NCBI GenBank assembly: GCA_041558415.1
Contig: JBFFEY010000046.1
Location: 1 to 22,934 of the forward strand
Reading direction: 5' to 3'
DNA: 22,934 bases
DNA from: SG8-39 sp041558415
Lineage (GTDB): Bacteria; Pseudomonadota; Gammaproteobacteria; Burkholderiales; SG8-39
In this document: piece by piece, positions 1 through 8,826 of the stretch
Numbering within the stretch: the stretch's first letter is position 1
Layout: each line of letters starts with the position of its first letter
Notes under the pieces: model-generated
The model's input: only the letters and a program-made list of their open reading frames with translations
Database searches by the model: none
Told to the model about the DNA's origin: nothing
Position numbers and translations under genes: made by a program

Positions 1-840
1 CGCGCGGCGCAGTCGGGCGACCGGGTGACGGTGGATTTCGAGGGGCAAATCGACGGCGTCACGTTTCCGGGCGGCAAGGCGGACGACTTCGCGTTCGTCA
101 TCGGCGAAGGGCGCATGCTGCCCGAGTTCGAGACGGCCGTCACCGGCATGACGGCCGGCGCACAGGAAACCTTCGACCTGCGCTTTCCCGACGATTACCA
201 GGGCAAGGACGTTGCGGGCAAGACCGCGCAGTTCTCGCTCAGTCTGAAAGCGGTGGAAGAACCGCAGCTCCCGCCGGTCGACGCGGAATTCGCAAAGACG
301 CTCGGCGTCGCGGACGGCGACCTCGACAAGATGCGCGCCGAGATCCGGGCGAACGTCGAGCGCGAGGTGAAAAAGCGGGTCGATGCAAGGATCAAGCAGC
401 AGTGCCTGCAGGCGCTGATCGATTCGACGCCGATGGAGGTGCCGAAGTCGCTCGTCGAGCTTGAGTCGCAGCAGCTGGTCGAGCGTGCCGCTGCGGACCT
501 GCAGGCGCGTGGACTCAAGATCGAGAAGCTGCCCTTCGATCCGAGTGCGTTCGAGGGCGCTGCGAAGCGCCGCGTGACGCTCGGGCTGATCATCGCAGAA
601 CTTGCACGCGGCGAAGGCCTGCAGCCCAAGCCGGCGCAGGTGCGGGCCCTCGTCGAGCAGGAAGCGCAGAGCTATGAGAGCCCTGCCGAGGTGGTAAGAT
701 GGTTTTACATGCAGCCGGAGCGTCTGTCCGAAATGGAGGGCCTCGCGCTCGAGACGAACGTGGTCGAGTGGGTGCTGTCGAAGGCGAAGGTCGCCGACAA
801 GCCCATGGCGTTCGATGAACTGATGGGAGCCGCGGAATGA
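1..840 (+). CDS. tig: Trigger factor, 3' part (5' end outside window)
   Basis: Ribosome-associated chaperone and peptidyl-prolyl isomerase that shields nascent chains at the exit tunnel. The frame is open from base 1, so the first in-window Met (base 25) is internal and not the start. About 279 residues are present. They begin at the FKBP-type PPIase domain (GDRVTVDFEGQIDG, then GEGRMLPEFE and FPDDYQGKDVAGK) and continue through the helical C-terminal substrate-cradling domain to a natural stop. The N-terminal ribosome-binding domain, roughly 150 residues in the family, lies upstream of the window. The stop overlaps the clpP start (ATGA), which implies translational coupling. The tig-clpP-clpX order is the classic proteobacterial arrangement. 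Identification is secure; only the start is missing. Confidence 0.97.
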   Translation, partial: RAAQSGDRVTVDFEGQIDGVTFPGGKADDFAFVIGEGRMLPEFETAVTGMTAGAQETFDLRFPDDYQGKDVAGKTAQFSLSLKAVEEPQLPPVDAEFAKTLGVADGDLDKMRAEIRANVEREVKKRVDARIKQQCLQALIDSTPMEVPKSLVELESQQLVERAAADLQARGLKIEKLPFDPSAFEGAAKRRVTLGLIIAELARGEGLQPKPAQVRALVEQEAQSYESPAEVVRWFYMQPERLSEMEGLALETNVVEWVLSKAKVADKPMAFDELMGAAE

Positions 841-1451
841 ACGCCATGGAGCCGCGCGGGCTGGGCCTCATCCCGATGGTGATCGAGCAGTCGGGACGCG
901 GCGAGCGCGCCTACGACATCTATTCCCGCCTGCTCAAGGAACGGGTGGTGTTTCTCGTCGGTCCGGTGACCGAAGTCACTGCGAACGTGATCGTCGCGCA
1001 ACTGCTGTTCCTCGAATCCGAGAATCCCGACAAGGACATCTTCTTCTACATCAACTCGCCGGGCGGCTCGGTGTCGGCGGGTCTGGCGATCTACGACACG
1101 ATCCGCTTCATCAAGCCGCACGTCAGCACGCTGTGCGTGGGTCAGGCCGCGAGCATGGGCGCGCTGCTCCTCGCGTCGGGCGAAAAGGGCAAGCGTTTCT
1201 GCCTGCCGAACTCGCGCGTCATGATTCACCAGCCGATGGGCGGATTCCAAGGGCAGGCCTCCGACATCGAGATTCATGCGCGCGAGATCCTGTTCCTCAA
1301 GCAGCGGCTGAACGAGATCTTCGCCGAGCATACGGGGCAGACGGTGGAGCGCATCGCGCGGGACACCGACCGCGACAACTTCCTGTCGGGTCAGGAAGCG
1401 GTAGAGTACGGCTTGGTGGACAAGGTGCTGGTGTCGCGCGAGACCGGTTGA
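837..1451 (+). CDS. clpP: ATP-dependent Clp protease proteolytic subunit ClpP
   Basis: Serine peptidase that forms the tetradecameric proteolytic barrel served by ClpX. The 204-residue length is normal. The catalytic triad is visible: Ser106 in GQAASMGA, His131 in MIHQPMGG and Asp180 in DRDNF, with the E. coli spacings (25 and 74 residues from Ser). The oligomer and substrate-groove segment INSPGGSVSAGLAIYD is intact. The ATG at 837 overlaps the tig stop in an ATGA and is preceded by GGGAG about 8 nt upstream. An in-frame ATG at 846 is a possible alternative. A short propeptide is expected to be removed autocatalytically, as in the family. clpX follows after 45 bp in the same direction, so the protease and its unfoldase are probably co-transcribed. 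Confidence 0.98.
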   Translation: MNAMEPRGLGLIPMVIEQSGRGERAYDIYSRLLKERVVFLVGPVTEVTANVIVAQLLFLESENPDKDIFFYINSPGGSVSAGLAIYDTIRFIKPHVSTLCVGQAASMGALLLASGEKGKRFCLPNSRVMIHQPMGGFQGQASDIEIHAREILFLKQRLNEIFAEHTGQTVERIARDTDRDNFLSGQEAVEYGLVDKVLVSRETG

Positions 1452-1496
1452 GCATCCCGGTACGCATCGGCAGGGCTCGCGGAAGAGGAGCGTTGG

Positions 1497-2768
<1,272 letters not shown>

Positions 2769-2802
2769 CGGTTGCGCGAGGACCGCACACGGTTGGTGAT
2801 GC

Positions 2803-2860
2803 GCGCGGCGAACCCGCGCCGAGATTCTCCCACTCGTTTGATTTGCGGGACTTTTCCCGC
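2803..2860 (+). other. Two small hairpins downstream of clpX
   Basis: Within the clpX-lon gap there are two perfect 6-bp stems: GCGCGG/CCGCGC with a 5-nt loop (2803-2819) and GCGGGA/TCCCGC with a 4-nt loop (2845-2860). Neither is followed by a T run, so they are not canonical intrinsic terminators. They could stabilise the clpPX mRNA 3' end or assist factor-dependent termination. In DNA this GC-rich, stems of this size also arise by chance, so support is weak. Confidence 0.3.
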
Positions 2861-2915
2861 ATTGCGGAGCGTCCCCCATGCGTGTAGTCTTGCCCGTGAC
2901 CTTATGCCGGTAAGG

Positions 2916-2943
2916 GTTGAAAACTTTCGATCTGACGCCATGT
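2916..2943 (+). promoter_or_regulatory. Sigma-32-type heat-shock promoter for lon
   Basis: A -35 element GTTGAAA (2916-2922) matches the sigma-32 consensus CTTGAAA at 6 of 7 positions. After a 13-bp spacer, CGCCATGT (2936-2943) matches CCCCATnT at 6 of 7 fixed positions. The predicted start near 2950 would leave a leader of about 28 nt before the lon ATG. lon is a known sigma-32 target in E. coli, which supports the reading; transcription itself is inferred. Confidence 0.65.
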
Positions 2944-2977
2944 CCCACTGATAGTCTGCCCTCACCGAGACCCCGAC

Positions 2978-5410
2978 ATGCCCCTCGTTCCTGAATCTTC
3001 GGCCTCCCCCAGCCAGTATCCGCTGCTGCCGCTGCGCGACGTGGTGGTGTTCCCGCACATGGTGATCCCGCTGTTCGTCGGCCGGCCGAAGTCGATCAAG
3101 GCGATGGAAATCGCCATGGAGTCCGGCAAATCCATCCTTCTGGTCGCGCAGAAGTCGGCGACCAAGGACGACCCCGGGCCGCAGGACATGTACGAAGTGG
3201 GCTGCGTGTCCAACATCCTGCAGATGCTCAAGCTGCCCGACGGCACGGTAAAGGTGCTCGTCGAGGGCGGCTCGCGTGCGCTGCTGCACCAAGTGACCGA
3301 CGTGCGCACGCACTGGGTGGGCGAGGCGGACCTGCTCGCCGCCGAGGGTGCTGAGGCGCCCGAGGTCGAGGCGATGCGCCGCGCGCTGCTGTCCGCCTTC
3401 GACCAGTACGTCAAGCTGAACAAGAAGATTCCGCCGGAGATCCTCACCTCGCTCACCGGCATCGACGAGGCGGGCCGCCTCGCCGATACGGTGGCCGCGC
3501 ACCTGCCGCTCAAGCTCGAGCAGAAGCAGCACGTGCTCGAGATGATCGACGTCAAGCTGCGGCTCGAGCACCTGCTCTCGCAGCTGGAGACCGAGATCGA
3601 CATCTTGCAGGTGGAAAAGCGCATCCGCGGGCGCGTCAAGCGCCAGATGGAGAAGAGCCAGCGCGAGTACTACCTGAACGAGCAGGTCAAGGCGATCCAG
3701 AAGGAGCTCGGCGAGGGCGAGGAAGGCGCCGATCTGGAGGAAATGGAAAAGCGCATCAAGCGTGCCAAGATGCCGAAGGAGGCGCGCAAGAAGGCGGAGT
3801 CCGAGCTGAAGAAGCTCAAGCTGATGTCGCCGATGTCCGCGGAAGCCACCGTGGTGCGCAACTACATCGAAACGCTGACCAACCTGCCGTGGCGCAAGCG
3901 CTCGAAGATCTCGAAGGACATCAAGGCGGCGAAACAGGTGCTCGACCGCGACCACTACGGGCTGGAAAAGGTCAAGGAGCGCATTCTCGAGTACCTCGCG
4001 GTGCAGAGCCGCGTCGACCAGATGAAGGCGCCGATCCTGTGCCTGGTCGGACCGCCGGGGGTGGGCAAGACCTCGCTCGGCCAGTCGATCGCACGTTCGA
4101 CGAACCGCAAGTTCGTGCGCATGTCGCTCGGTGGCGTGCGCGACGAGGCGGAGATTCGTGGCCACCGCCGCACGTATATCGGTTCGATGCCGGGCAAGAT
4201 CCTGCAGAACATGTCCAAGGTGGCGGTGCGCAACCCGCTGTTCCTGCTCGACGAGGTCGACAAGATGGGCATGGACTGGCGCGGCGATCCGTCGTCGGCG
4301 CTGCTCGAAGTGCTCGACCCGGAGCAGAACCACACCTTCGTCGACCATTACATCGAGGTCGAGTACGACCTCTCCGAGGTGATGTTCGTGGCGACGGCCA
4401 ACACCCTCAACATTCCGCCGGCACTGGCCGACCGGATGGAGGTGATCCGCCTGTCCGGCTACACCGAAGACGAGAAGCTCAACATCGCGACGCGCTACCT
4501 GCTGCCCAAGCAGATGAAGAACAGCGGGCTGAAAGAGGGCGAGCTGTCGGTGAACGAAGCGGCGATCCGTGACACCGTTCGCTACTACACGCGGGAAGCG
4601 GGCGTGCGCAGCCTGGAGCGGGAGATGTCCAAGATCTGCCGCAAGGCGGTGACGCAGCTCGTCGTCGCCAAAGGCAGCGGTGAACGCAAGCGCCGCATCA
4701 GCGTCACGCCGCGCAACCTGGACAAGTTCCTCGGCGTGCGCCGCTATTCGTTCGGCATGGCCGAGAAGGAGAACCAGATCGGCCAGGTGACCGGGCTGGC
4801 ATGGACCGAGGTCGGCGGCGAGCTGCTGACGATCGAGACCATCACCATGCCGGGCAAGGGCAAGACCATCACCACCGGCAAGCTGGGCGAGGTCATGCAG
4901 GAATCGATTCAGGCGTCGCTGTCAGTGGTGCGCAACCGCTCACGCCGTCTCGGCGTGAGCGAGGACTTCTACCAGAAGAACGACATCCATATTCACCTGC
5001 CCGAGGGTGCCACGCCCAAGGACGGCCCGAGCGCGGGCATCGGTATCGTCACGGCGATGATCTCGGTGCTGACCGGCATTCCCGTGCGTGCCGATGTCGC
5101 GATGACCGGCGAGATCACGCTGCGCGGCGAAGTGCTGGCGATTGGCGGGTTGAAGGAAAAGCTGCTTGCCGCAGTGCGCGGCGGCATCAAGACGGTCCTG
5201 ATTCCCGAGGAAAACGTCAAGGATCTGGCCGAGATTCCCGAGAACGTGAAAAACCGCCTCGAGATCATCCCGGTAAAGTGGATCGACAAGGTCCTCGACA
5301 TTGCGCTCGCTGGCAAGCCGGAGCCGCTGCCGGAGCAGGAGCAAGGCGCGGTGCCCGTGCCCGAGAAGGAGGAGGGGCAGGCGGGAACCGGGGTTGCCAC
5401 GCATCACTGA
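2978..5410 (+). CDS. lon: ATP-dependent protease Lon (LonA type)
   Basis: Homo-oligomeric AAA+ serine protease that degrades damaged and selected regulatory proteins in the cytoplasm. It has 810 residues. The N-terminal LON substrate-binding domain begins with YPLLPLRDVVVFPHMVIPLF. A coiled-coil region around 200-290 follows (with YYLNEQVKAIQKELGEGEEG), then Walker A GPPGVGKT at 358-365 and a Walker B region with LLDEVDKM. The C-terminal protease domain carries the Ser-Lys dyad: Ser685 in DGPSAG and Lys728 in GGLKEK, with the E. coli spacing of 43. The tail after about residue 780 is Glu/Pro/Gly-rich and not conserved-looking. The Shine-Dalgarno site is weak (GAG). A sigma-32-like promoter lies just upstream, so heat induction is likely. 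hupB follows 31 bp downstream. Confidence 0.98.
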   Translation: MPLVPESSASPSQYPLLPLRDVVVFPHMVIPLFVGRPKSIKAMEIAMESGKSILLVAQKSATKDDPGPQDMYEVGCVSNILQMLKLPDGTVKVLVEGGSRALLHQVTDVRTHWVGEADLLAAEGAEAPEVEAMRRALLSAFDQYVKLNKKIPPEILTSLTGIDEAGRLADTVAAHLPLKLEQKQHVLEMIDVKLRLEHLLSQLETEIDILQVEKRIRGRVKRQMEKSQREYYLNEQVKAIQKELGEGEEGADLEEMEKRIKRAKMPKEARKKAESELKKLKLMSPMSAEATVVRNYIETLTNLPWRKRSKISKDIKAAKQVLDRDHYGLEKVKERILEYLAVQSRVDQMKAPILCLVGPPGVGKTSLGQSIARSTNRKFVRMSLGGVRDEAEIRGHRRTYIGSMPGKILQNMSKVAVRNPLFLLDEVDKMGMDWRGDPSSALLEVLDPEQNHTFVDHYIEVEYDLSEVMFVATANTLNIPPALADRMEVIRLSGYTEDEKLNIATRYLLPKQMKNSGLKEGELSVNEAAIRDTVRYYTREAGVRSLEREMSKICRKAVTQLVVAKGSGERKRRISVTPRNLDKFLGVRRYSFGMAEKENQIGQVTGLAWTEVGGELLTIETITMPGKGKTITTGKLGEVMQESIQASLSVVRNRSRRLGVSEDFYQKNDIHIHLPEGATPKDGPSAGIGIVTAMISVLTGIPVRADVAMTGEITLRGEVLAIGGLKEKLLAAVRGGIKTVLIPEENVKDLAEIPENVKNRLEIIPVKWIDKVLDIALAGKPEPLPEQEQGAVPVPEKEEGQAGTGVATHH

Positions 5411-5441
5411 GACGTTCAATACAAATGAGAGGAGGGCTCAA

Positions 5442-5714
5442 GTGAACAAGGCCGAAATGATCGACGAGATCGCGCAAGCCGCGGAAATTTCCAAGTCGGC
5501 CGCGGAACGGGCAATCGACGCGCTGGTCGGGGCGGTGAAGTCGAGCCTGAAAAAGGGCGACGACGTGACCCTGGTGGGGTTCGGAACCTTCTATGCGAGC
5601 GAGCGCGCCGCGCGCACCGGGCGCAATCCACGCACCGGCGAGACGCTGCAGATCGCTGCGTCGCGCGTGCCGAAGTTCCGCGCTGGCAAGGCACTGAAGG
5701 ATGCGATAAACTAG
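5442..5714 (+). CDS. hupB: DNA-binding protein HU
   Basis: Small histone-like protein of 90 residues that bends and compacts DNA as a dimer. The start is a GTG at 5442, chosen because a strong AGGAGG (5430-5435) lies 6 nt upstream and translation then begins with the typical (M)NKAEMIDEIAQ. Earlier in-frame starts would lie inside lon. The family signature runs from VGFGTFYASERAARTGRNP to the beta-arm residues RNPRTGETLQIAA, ending in VPKFRAGKALKDAIN. The lon-hup linkage is the same as in E. coli (lon-hupB). No clear terminator follows, only an imperfect short stem with no T run before the tRNA genes. Confidence 0.97.
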   Translation: MNKAEMIDEIAQAAEISKSAAERAIDALVGAVKSSLKKGDDVTLVGFGTFYASERAARTGRNPRTGETLQIAASRVPKFRAGKALKDAIN

Positions 5715-5783
5715 AGCGCTTTTCGCGCGCCGAAAGCGTGGTGCGCGGAGGCCGCGCCGAACGCCGGTGCGAGGGTGATCAGA

Positions 5784-5858
<75 letters not shown>

Positions 5859-5904
5859 CGCAGTCGACCGCAGCGCGTGAGACGCGCCGCGGAGTGCGAA
5901 AAAA

Positions 5905-5981
5905 GGAGTGGTAGTTCAGTCGGTTAGAATACCGGCCTGTCACGCCGGGGGTCGCGGGTTCGAGTCCCGTCCACTCCGCCA
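5905..5981 (+). tRNA. tRNA-Asp, anticodon GUC
   Basis: The acceptor stem GGAGTGG (5905-5911) pairs with CCACTCC (5971-5977), followed by discriminator G and an encoded CCA (5979-5981). The anticodon stem CCGGC/GCCGG (with the loop reading CTGTCAC) places GTC as the anticodon. The T arm contains GGTTCGAGTCC. Length is 77 nt. It sits between tRNA-Val and a strong intrinsic terminator, consistent with a two-tRNA unit. Confidence 0.97.
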
Positions 5982-5992
5982 GACTTCGAGCG

Positions 5993-6020
5993 AAGGGCGA
6001 ACCGCGGTTCGCCCTTTTCT
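5993..6020 (+). terminator. Intrinsic terminator after the tRNA pair
   Basis: A perfect palindrome (AAGGGCGAACC, then GC, then its complement) can form a 10-bp stem with a CGCG tetraloop. It runs directly into TTTTCT, the hallmark of a Rho-independent terminator. It begins 11 nt after the tRNA-Asp CCA. It ends only 18 nt before the ppiD start, so it could also act as an attenuator for ppiD. Confidence 0.85.
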
Positions 6021-6038
6021 CACTCGGAATCGGTTGCC

Positions 6039-7934
6039 ATGTTCACACTGGTCCAGAAAAACAAGCGCCTGATTCAGGCGCTCATCATCCTGCTCATCAT
6101 CCCCTTCGCGTTCTTCGGCCTCGAGGCCTACACGCGTGCCACGCGCGGCAGCAACGTCGCCACGGTCGACGGCGAGGGCATCACGCCGCGCGAGTTCAGC
6201 GAAGCGCTAAACGCGCAGCAGGACCGGCTGCGGGCCGCGTTCGGCGGGCAGGTAGACGTTTCCGCATTCGATACGCCCGAGATGCGCGAGGCGATCGTCG
6301 AGTCGCTCATCGCCGAGCGCCTGGTTGCGACCGAGGCGGTCAAGTCGCGGCTGCTGGTTTCGGACGATACGCTGCGCCGCGTGATCCTGGAGGTGCCCGC
6401 GTTTCAGCGTGACGGGCGCTTCTCCAAGACCGATTACGAGGCGCTGCTGCGCGCACAGGGACTGACCGAGGCGCAGTACGAGGCGCGGCTGCGCTACGAC
6501 CTGTCGGTCGGCCAGTTGCGCCAGGCGATCCTCGCCACGTCGATCGCGTCAAAGACGGTGGCTGCGCGACTCGCGGCACTCGAGAACGAGCAGCGCGAGC
6601 TGTCCGAGTCGCTGATCCCCGCCGGGCTGTACCTCGACAAGGTCAAGCTCGATGCGACACAGGCAAAGGCATATTACGAGGCGAACAAGGCCGAATTCAT
6701 GACGCCCGAGCGCGTGCGTGTCGAATACGTGGTGCTGTCGGGCGAGGCGCTGGGCCAGTCGGTTGCGGTTTCGGACGACGAGTTGAAAAAGGCGTACGCC
6801 AGTGCGGGGGCCAAGTACCGCGTCGGCGAGCAGCGCCGTGCGAGCCACATCCTGTTTCAGCTGCCGGCGGACGCGGACGAGGCGAAGCGCGCCGAGGTGC
6901 GCAAGAAAGCCGAGGCAGTCTTGGCGCAAGTGAAGCAGTCGCCGGAGCGCTTCGCAGAGCTTGCCAAGCAGCACTCGCAGGACACCGGCTCGGCAGCCAG
7001 CGGCGGCGATCTCGGCCTGTTTGGGCGCGGCATGATGGTCAAGCCGTTTGAGGAAGCCGCGTTCGCCCTCAAGGCGGGCGAGACGAGCGGCCTCGTTGAG
7101 ACGGAGTTCGGGCTGCACATCATCCGCGTCATCGAGGTACAGCCGGAGCGGGCGCGTCCGCTGGAGGAGGTGAAAAAGGAGCTTGCCGAGCAGCTGCAGC
7201 GCGAGCGCGGGCGGCGCCGCTTCGTCGAAACGGCGGAGGCCTTCGCCAACCAGGTCTATGAGCAGGCGGATGCCCTCAAGCCGGTCGCCGAGCGCTTCAA
7301 GCTCGAGGTCAAGACCTCGGACTGGATTACGCGCACGCCGCGACCAGAGTACGGTGTGCTCAACAACCCGCGCCTGCTGGCGGCTCTGTTCTCGCCGGAT
7401 GCGCTCAAGGACCGCCGCAATACCGACGCCGTGGAGGTGGCGCCCGACACGCTGGTGGCAGCGCGCGTCCTCGAGCACCAGGCGGCACGCCAGCGCGGCT
7501 TTGAAGAGGTGCGCGCGGACGTCGAGCAGAAGCTGCGACGTGACGCGGCGGTACAGCGTGCGACCGAAGCCGGCGAGGCGCTCCTCGCGAAGCTGAAGCA
7601 GGGCGAGGCGCGCGAGGTCAAGTGGAATGCGCCGCGCATGGTGTCGCGGCGCGATCCGGGCGGCATCGATCCGACGGTGGTGCGCACGGCGATGAGCCTC
7701 GACGCCAAGCAGCTGCCAGTCCATTTTGGCGAGCTGCGCCCGGGCGAAGGCTATGCCGTCTACCGCGTAAGCAAGGTGGTCGCAGCAGAGCAGCGCGGCG
7801 AAGAAGCGCTGCGCCAGGATGTCGAACGCCTGCGCCAGCGCGCGGCGGCGAGTCAGTACGGCAGCTACGTTGCCAGCCTGCGCGCGCACGCCGACGTCGC
7901 GGTCCACCGCGACAATTTCGCCAAGCCGCAGTAA
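6039..7934 (+). CDS. ppiD: Periplasmic folding factor PpiD (SurA/PpiD parvulin family)
   Basis: Inner-membrane-anchored periplasmic chaperone that handles proteins emerging from the Sec translocon. It has 631 residues, close to the E. coli length. The N-terminal membrane anchor spans roughly residues 11-29 (LIQALIILLIIPFAFFG) after a short basic cytoplasmic segment. A SurA_N-like chaperone domain covers about 40-200. A parvulin domain covers about 263-365, from RASHILF through the GGDLGLFGRG motif to FGLHIIRV. The C-terminal chaperone part ends at residue 631. The Shine-Dalgarno site is weak (GGAA). The gene starts 18 nt after a strong terminator, so its promoter is not obvious. It converges with fabI with 6 bp between stop codons. 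Confidence 0.95.
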   Translation: MFTLVQKNKRLIQALIILLIIPFAFFGLEAYTRATRGSNVATVDGEGITPREFSEALNAQQDRLRAAFGGQVDVSAFDTPEMREAIVESLIAERLVATEAVKSRLLVSDDTLRRVILEVPAFQRDGRFSKTDYEALLRAQGLTEAQYEARLRYDLSVGQLRQAILATSIASKTVAARLAALENEQRELSESLIPAGLYLDKVKLDATQAKAYYEANKAEFMTPERVRVEYVVLSGEALGQSVAVSDDELKKAYASAGAKYRVGEQRRASHILFQLPADADEAKRAEVRKKAEAVLAQVKQSPERFAELAKQHSQDTGSAASGGDLGLFGRGMMVKPFEEAAFALKAGETSGLVETEFGLHIIRVIEVQPERARPLEEVKKELAEQLQRERGRRRFVETAEAFANQVYEQADALKPVAERFKLEVKTSDWITRTPRPEYGVLNNPRLLAALFSPDALKDRRNTDAVEVAPDTLVAARVLEHQAARQRGFEEVRADVEQKLRRDAAVQRATEAGEALLAKLKQGEAREVKWNAPRMVSRRDPGGIDPTVVRTAMSLDAKQLPVHFGELRPGEGYAVYRVSKVVAAEQRGEEALRQDVERLRQRAAASQYGSYVASLRAHADVAVHRDNFAKPQ

Positions 7935-7940
7935 GAGACG

Positions 7941-8741
7941 CTAGGCCTCGGCGCCGGCGTCGGCCATCCCGCCGACCACTTGGCTGAAGCCGGCGTCGAC
8001 ATACATCACTTCGCCGGTCACGCCGGCGGCGAGATCCGAGAGCAGGAACGCCGCGGCGTTGCCGACATCGTCGATCGTCACGTTGCGCCGCAGCGGCGCA
8101 TGACTTTCGACGAACTTGAGGATCTTGCCGAAGCCGGCGATGCCGCTTGCCGCCAAGGTCTTGATCGGTCCGGCGGAAATGCCGTTGACGCGGATACCGC
8201 GCGGACCGAGGTTGGCGGCGAGGTAGCGCACCGCCGCTTCCAGGCTGGCCTTGGCGAGCCCCATGGTGTTGTAGTGCGGCACCACGCGCACTGCGCCCAG
8301 GTAGCTCATCGTCAATAGCGCCGCGCGCCGTCCTTCCATCAGCGGCAGCGCCGCCTTGGCGAGCGCCGGAAAGCTGTAGGCCGAAATGTCGTGTGCTTCG
8401 CGGAAGGCTTCGCGCGATAGTCCGTCGAGCAGTTCGCCGCTGATCGCCTCGCGCGGCGCGTAGGCGATGGCGTGCACCAGACCGTCGAGCCCGTCCCAGC
8501 GCTCGCGCAGCGATCCGAACAGCGCCTCGATCTGTGCGTCGTCCGCTACGTCGCAGGGCAGAACGACCGAGCAACCAAATTCCCGTGCAAAACCCTCGAC
8601 GCGCTCGCGAAACCGGTCGCCGACGTAGGTCATGGCAAGCTCGGCGCCTTCGCGATGCGCGGCGCGCGCGATGCCGTAGGCAATCGAGCGGTTGCTCAGC
8701 AGTCCGGTGATCAGGATTTTCTTGCCGGAGAGAAAGCCCAT
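7941..8741 (-). CDS. fabI: Enoyl-[acyl-carrier-protein] reductase (NADH) FabI
   Basis: Catalyses the last reduction of each fatty-acid elongation cycle, trans-2-enoyl-ACP to acyl-ACP. It has 266 residues and a short-chain dehydrogenase fold. The cofactor motif is ITGLLSNRSIAYG near the N-terminus. The FabI signature has Tyr147 (MSYLGA), Tyr157 and Lys164 (YNTMGLAKAS), equivalent to E. coli Tyr146, Tyr156 and Lys163. The segment NGISAGPIKTLAASGI is the substrate-binding loop. The start at 8741 was chosen because MGFLSGKKILITG matches the family N-terminus; the longer open frame upstream has no family resemblance. A consensus -10 lies about 28 nt upstream. It is transcribed divergently from the ABC operon and is probably monocistronic. 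The Tyr-x6-Tyr-like spacing around the catalytic site is that of the triclosan-sensitive FabI class. Confidence 0.97.
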   Translation of the reverse strand: MGFLSGKKILITGLLSNRSIAYGIARAAHREGAELAMTYVGDRFRERVEGFAREFGCSVVLPCDVADDAQIEALFGSLRERWDGLDGLVHAIAYAPREAISGELLDGLSREAFREAHDISAYSFPALAKAALPLMEGRRAALLTMSYLGAVRVVPHYNTMGLAKASLEAAVRYLAANLGPRGIRVNGISAGPIKTLAASGIAGFGKILKFVESHAPLRRNVTIDDVGNAAAFLLSDLAAGVTGEVMYVDAGFSQVVGGMADAGAEA

Positions 8742-8768
8742 GCGAAGTCCTGCTTTTCGGGGAGGCGC

Positions 8769-8774
8769 ATTATA
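8769..8774 (-). promoter_or_regulatory. -10 element of the fabI promoter
   Basis: A perfect TATAAT on the minus strand, placing the start near 8762 and giving a leader of about 20 nt before the fabI ATG. No good -35 is visible at 16-18 bp spacing; the best is GTGGCG, 3 of 6. It is the only AT-rich patch in an otherwise GC-rich 85-bp divergent gap. Confidence 0.55.
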
Positions 8775-8826
8775 GCCGCTGGCTCGGGCGCGCCACGCCG
8801 GGCTCGGCGTTCGGTTAAACTTTTCC

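Noticed and set aside
2871..2880. Second CCCCCAT motif as a possible sigma-32 -10 for lon
   Set aside because: No CTTGAAA-like -35 lies 13-17 bp upstream, and it is farther from lon than the better pair at 2916-2943.
5716..5740. Stem CGCTTTTCG/CGAAAGCG after hupB as a terminator
   Set aside because: Imperfect, with a bulged T, and no T run follows.
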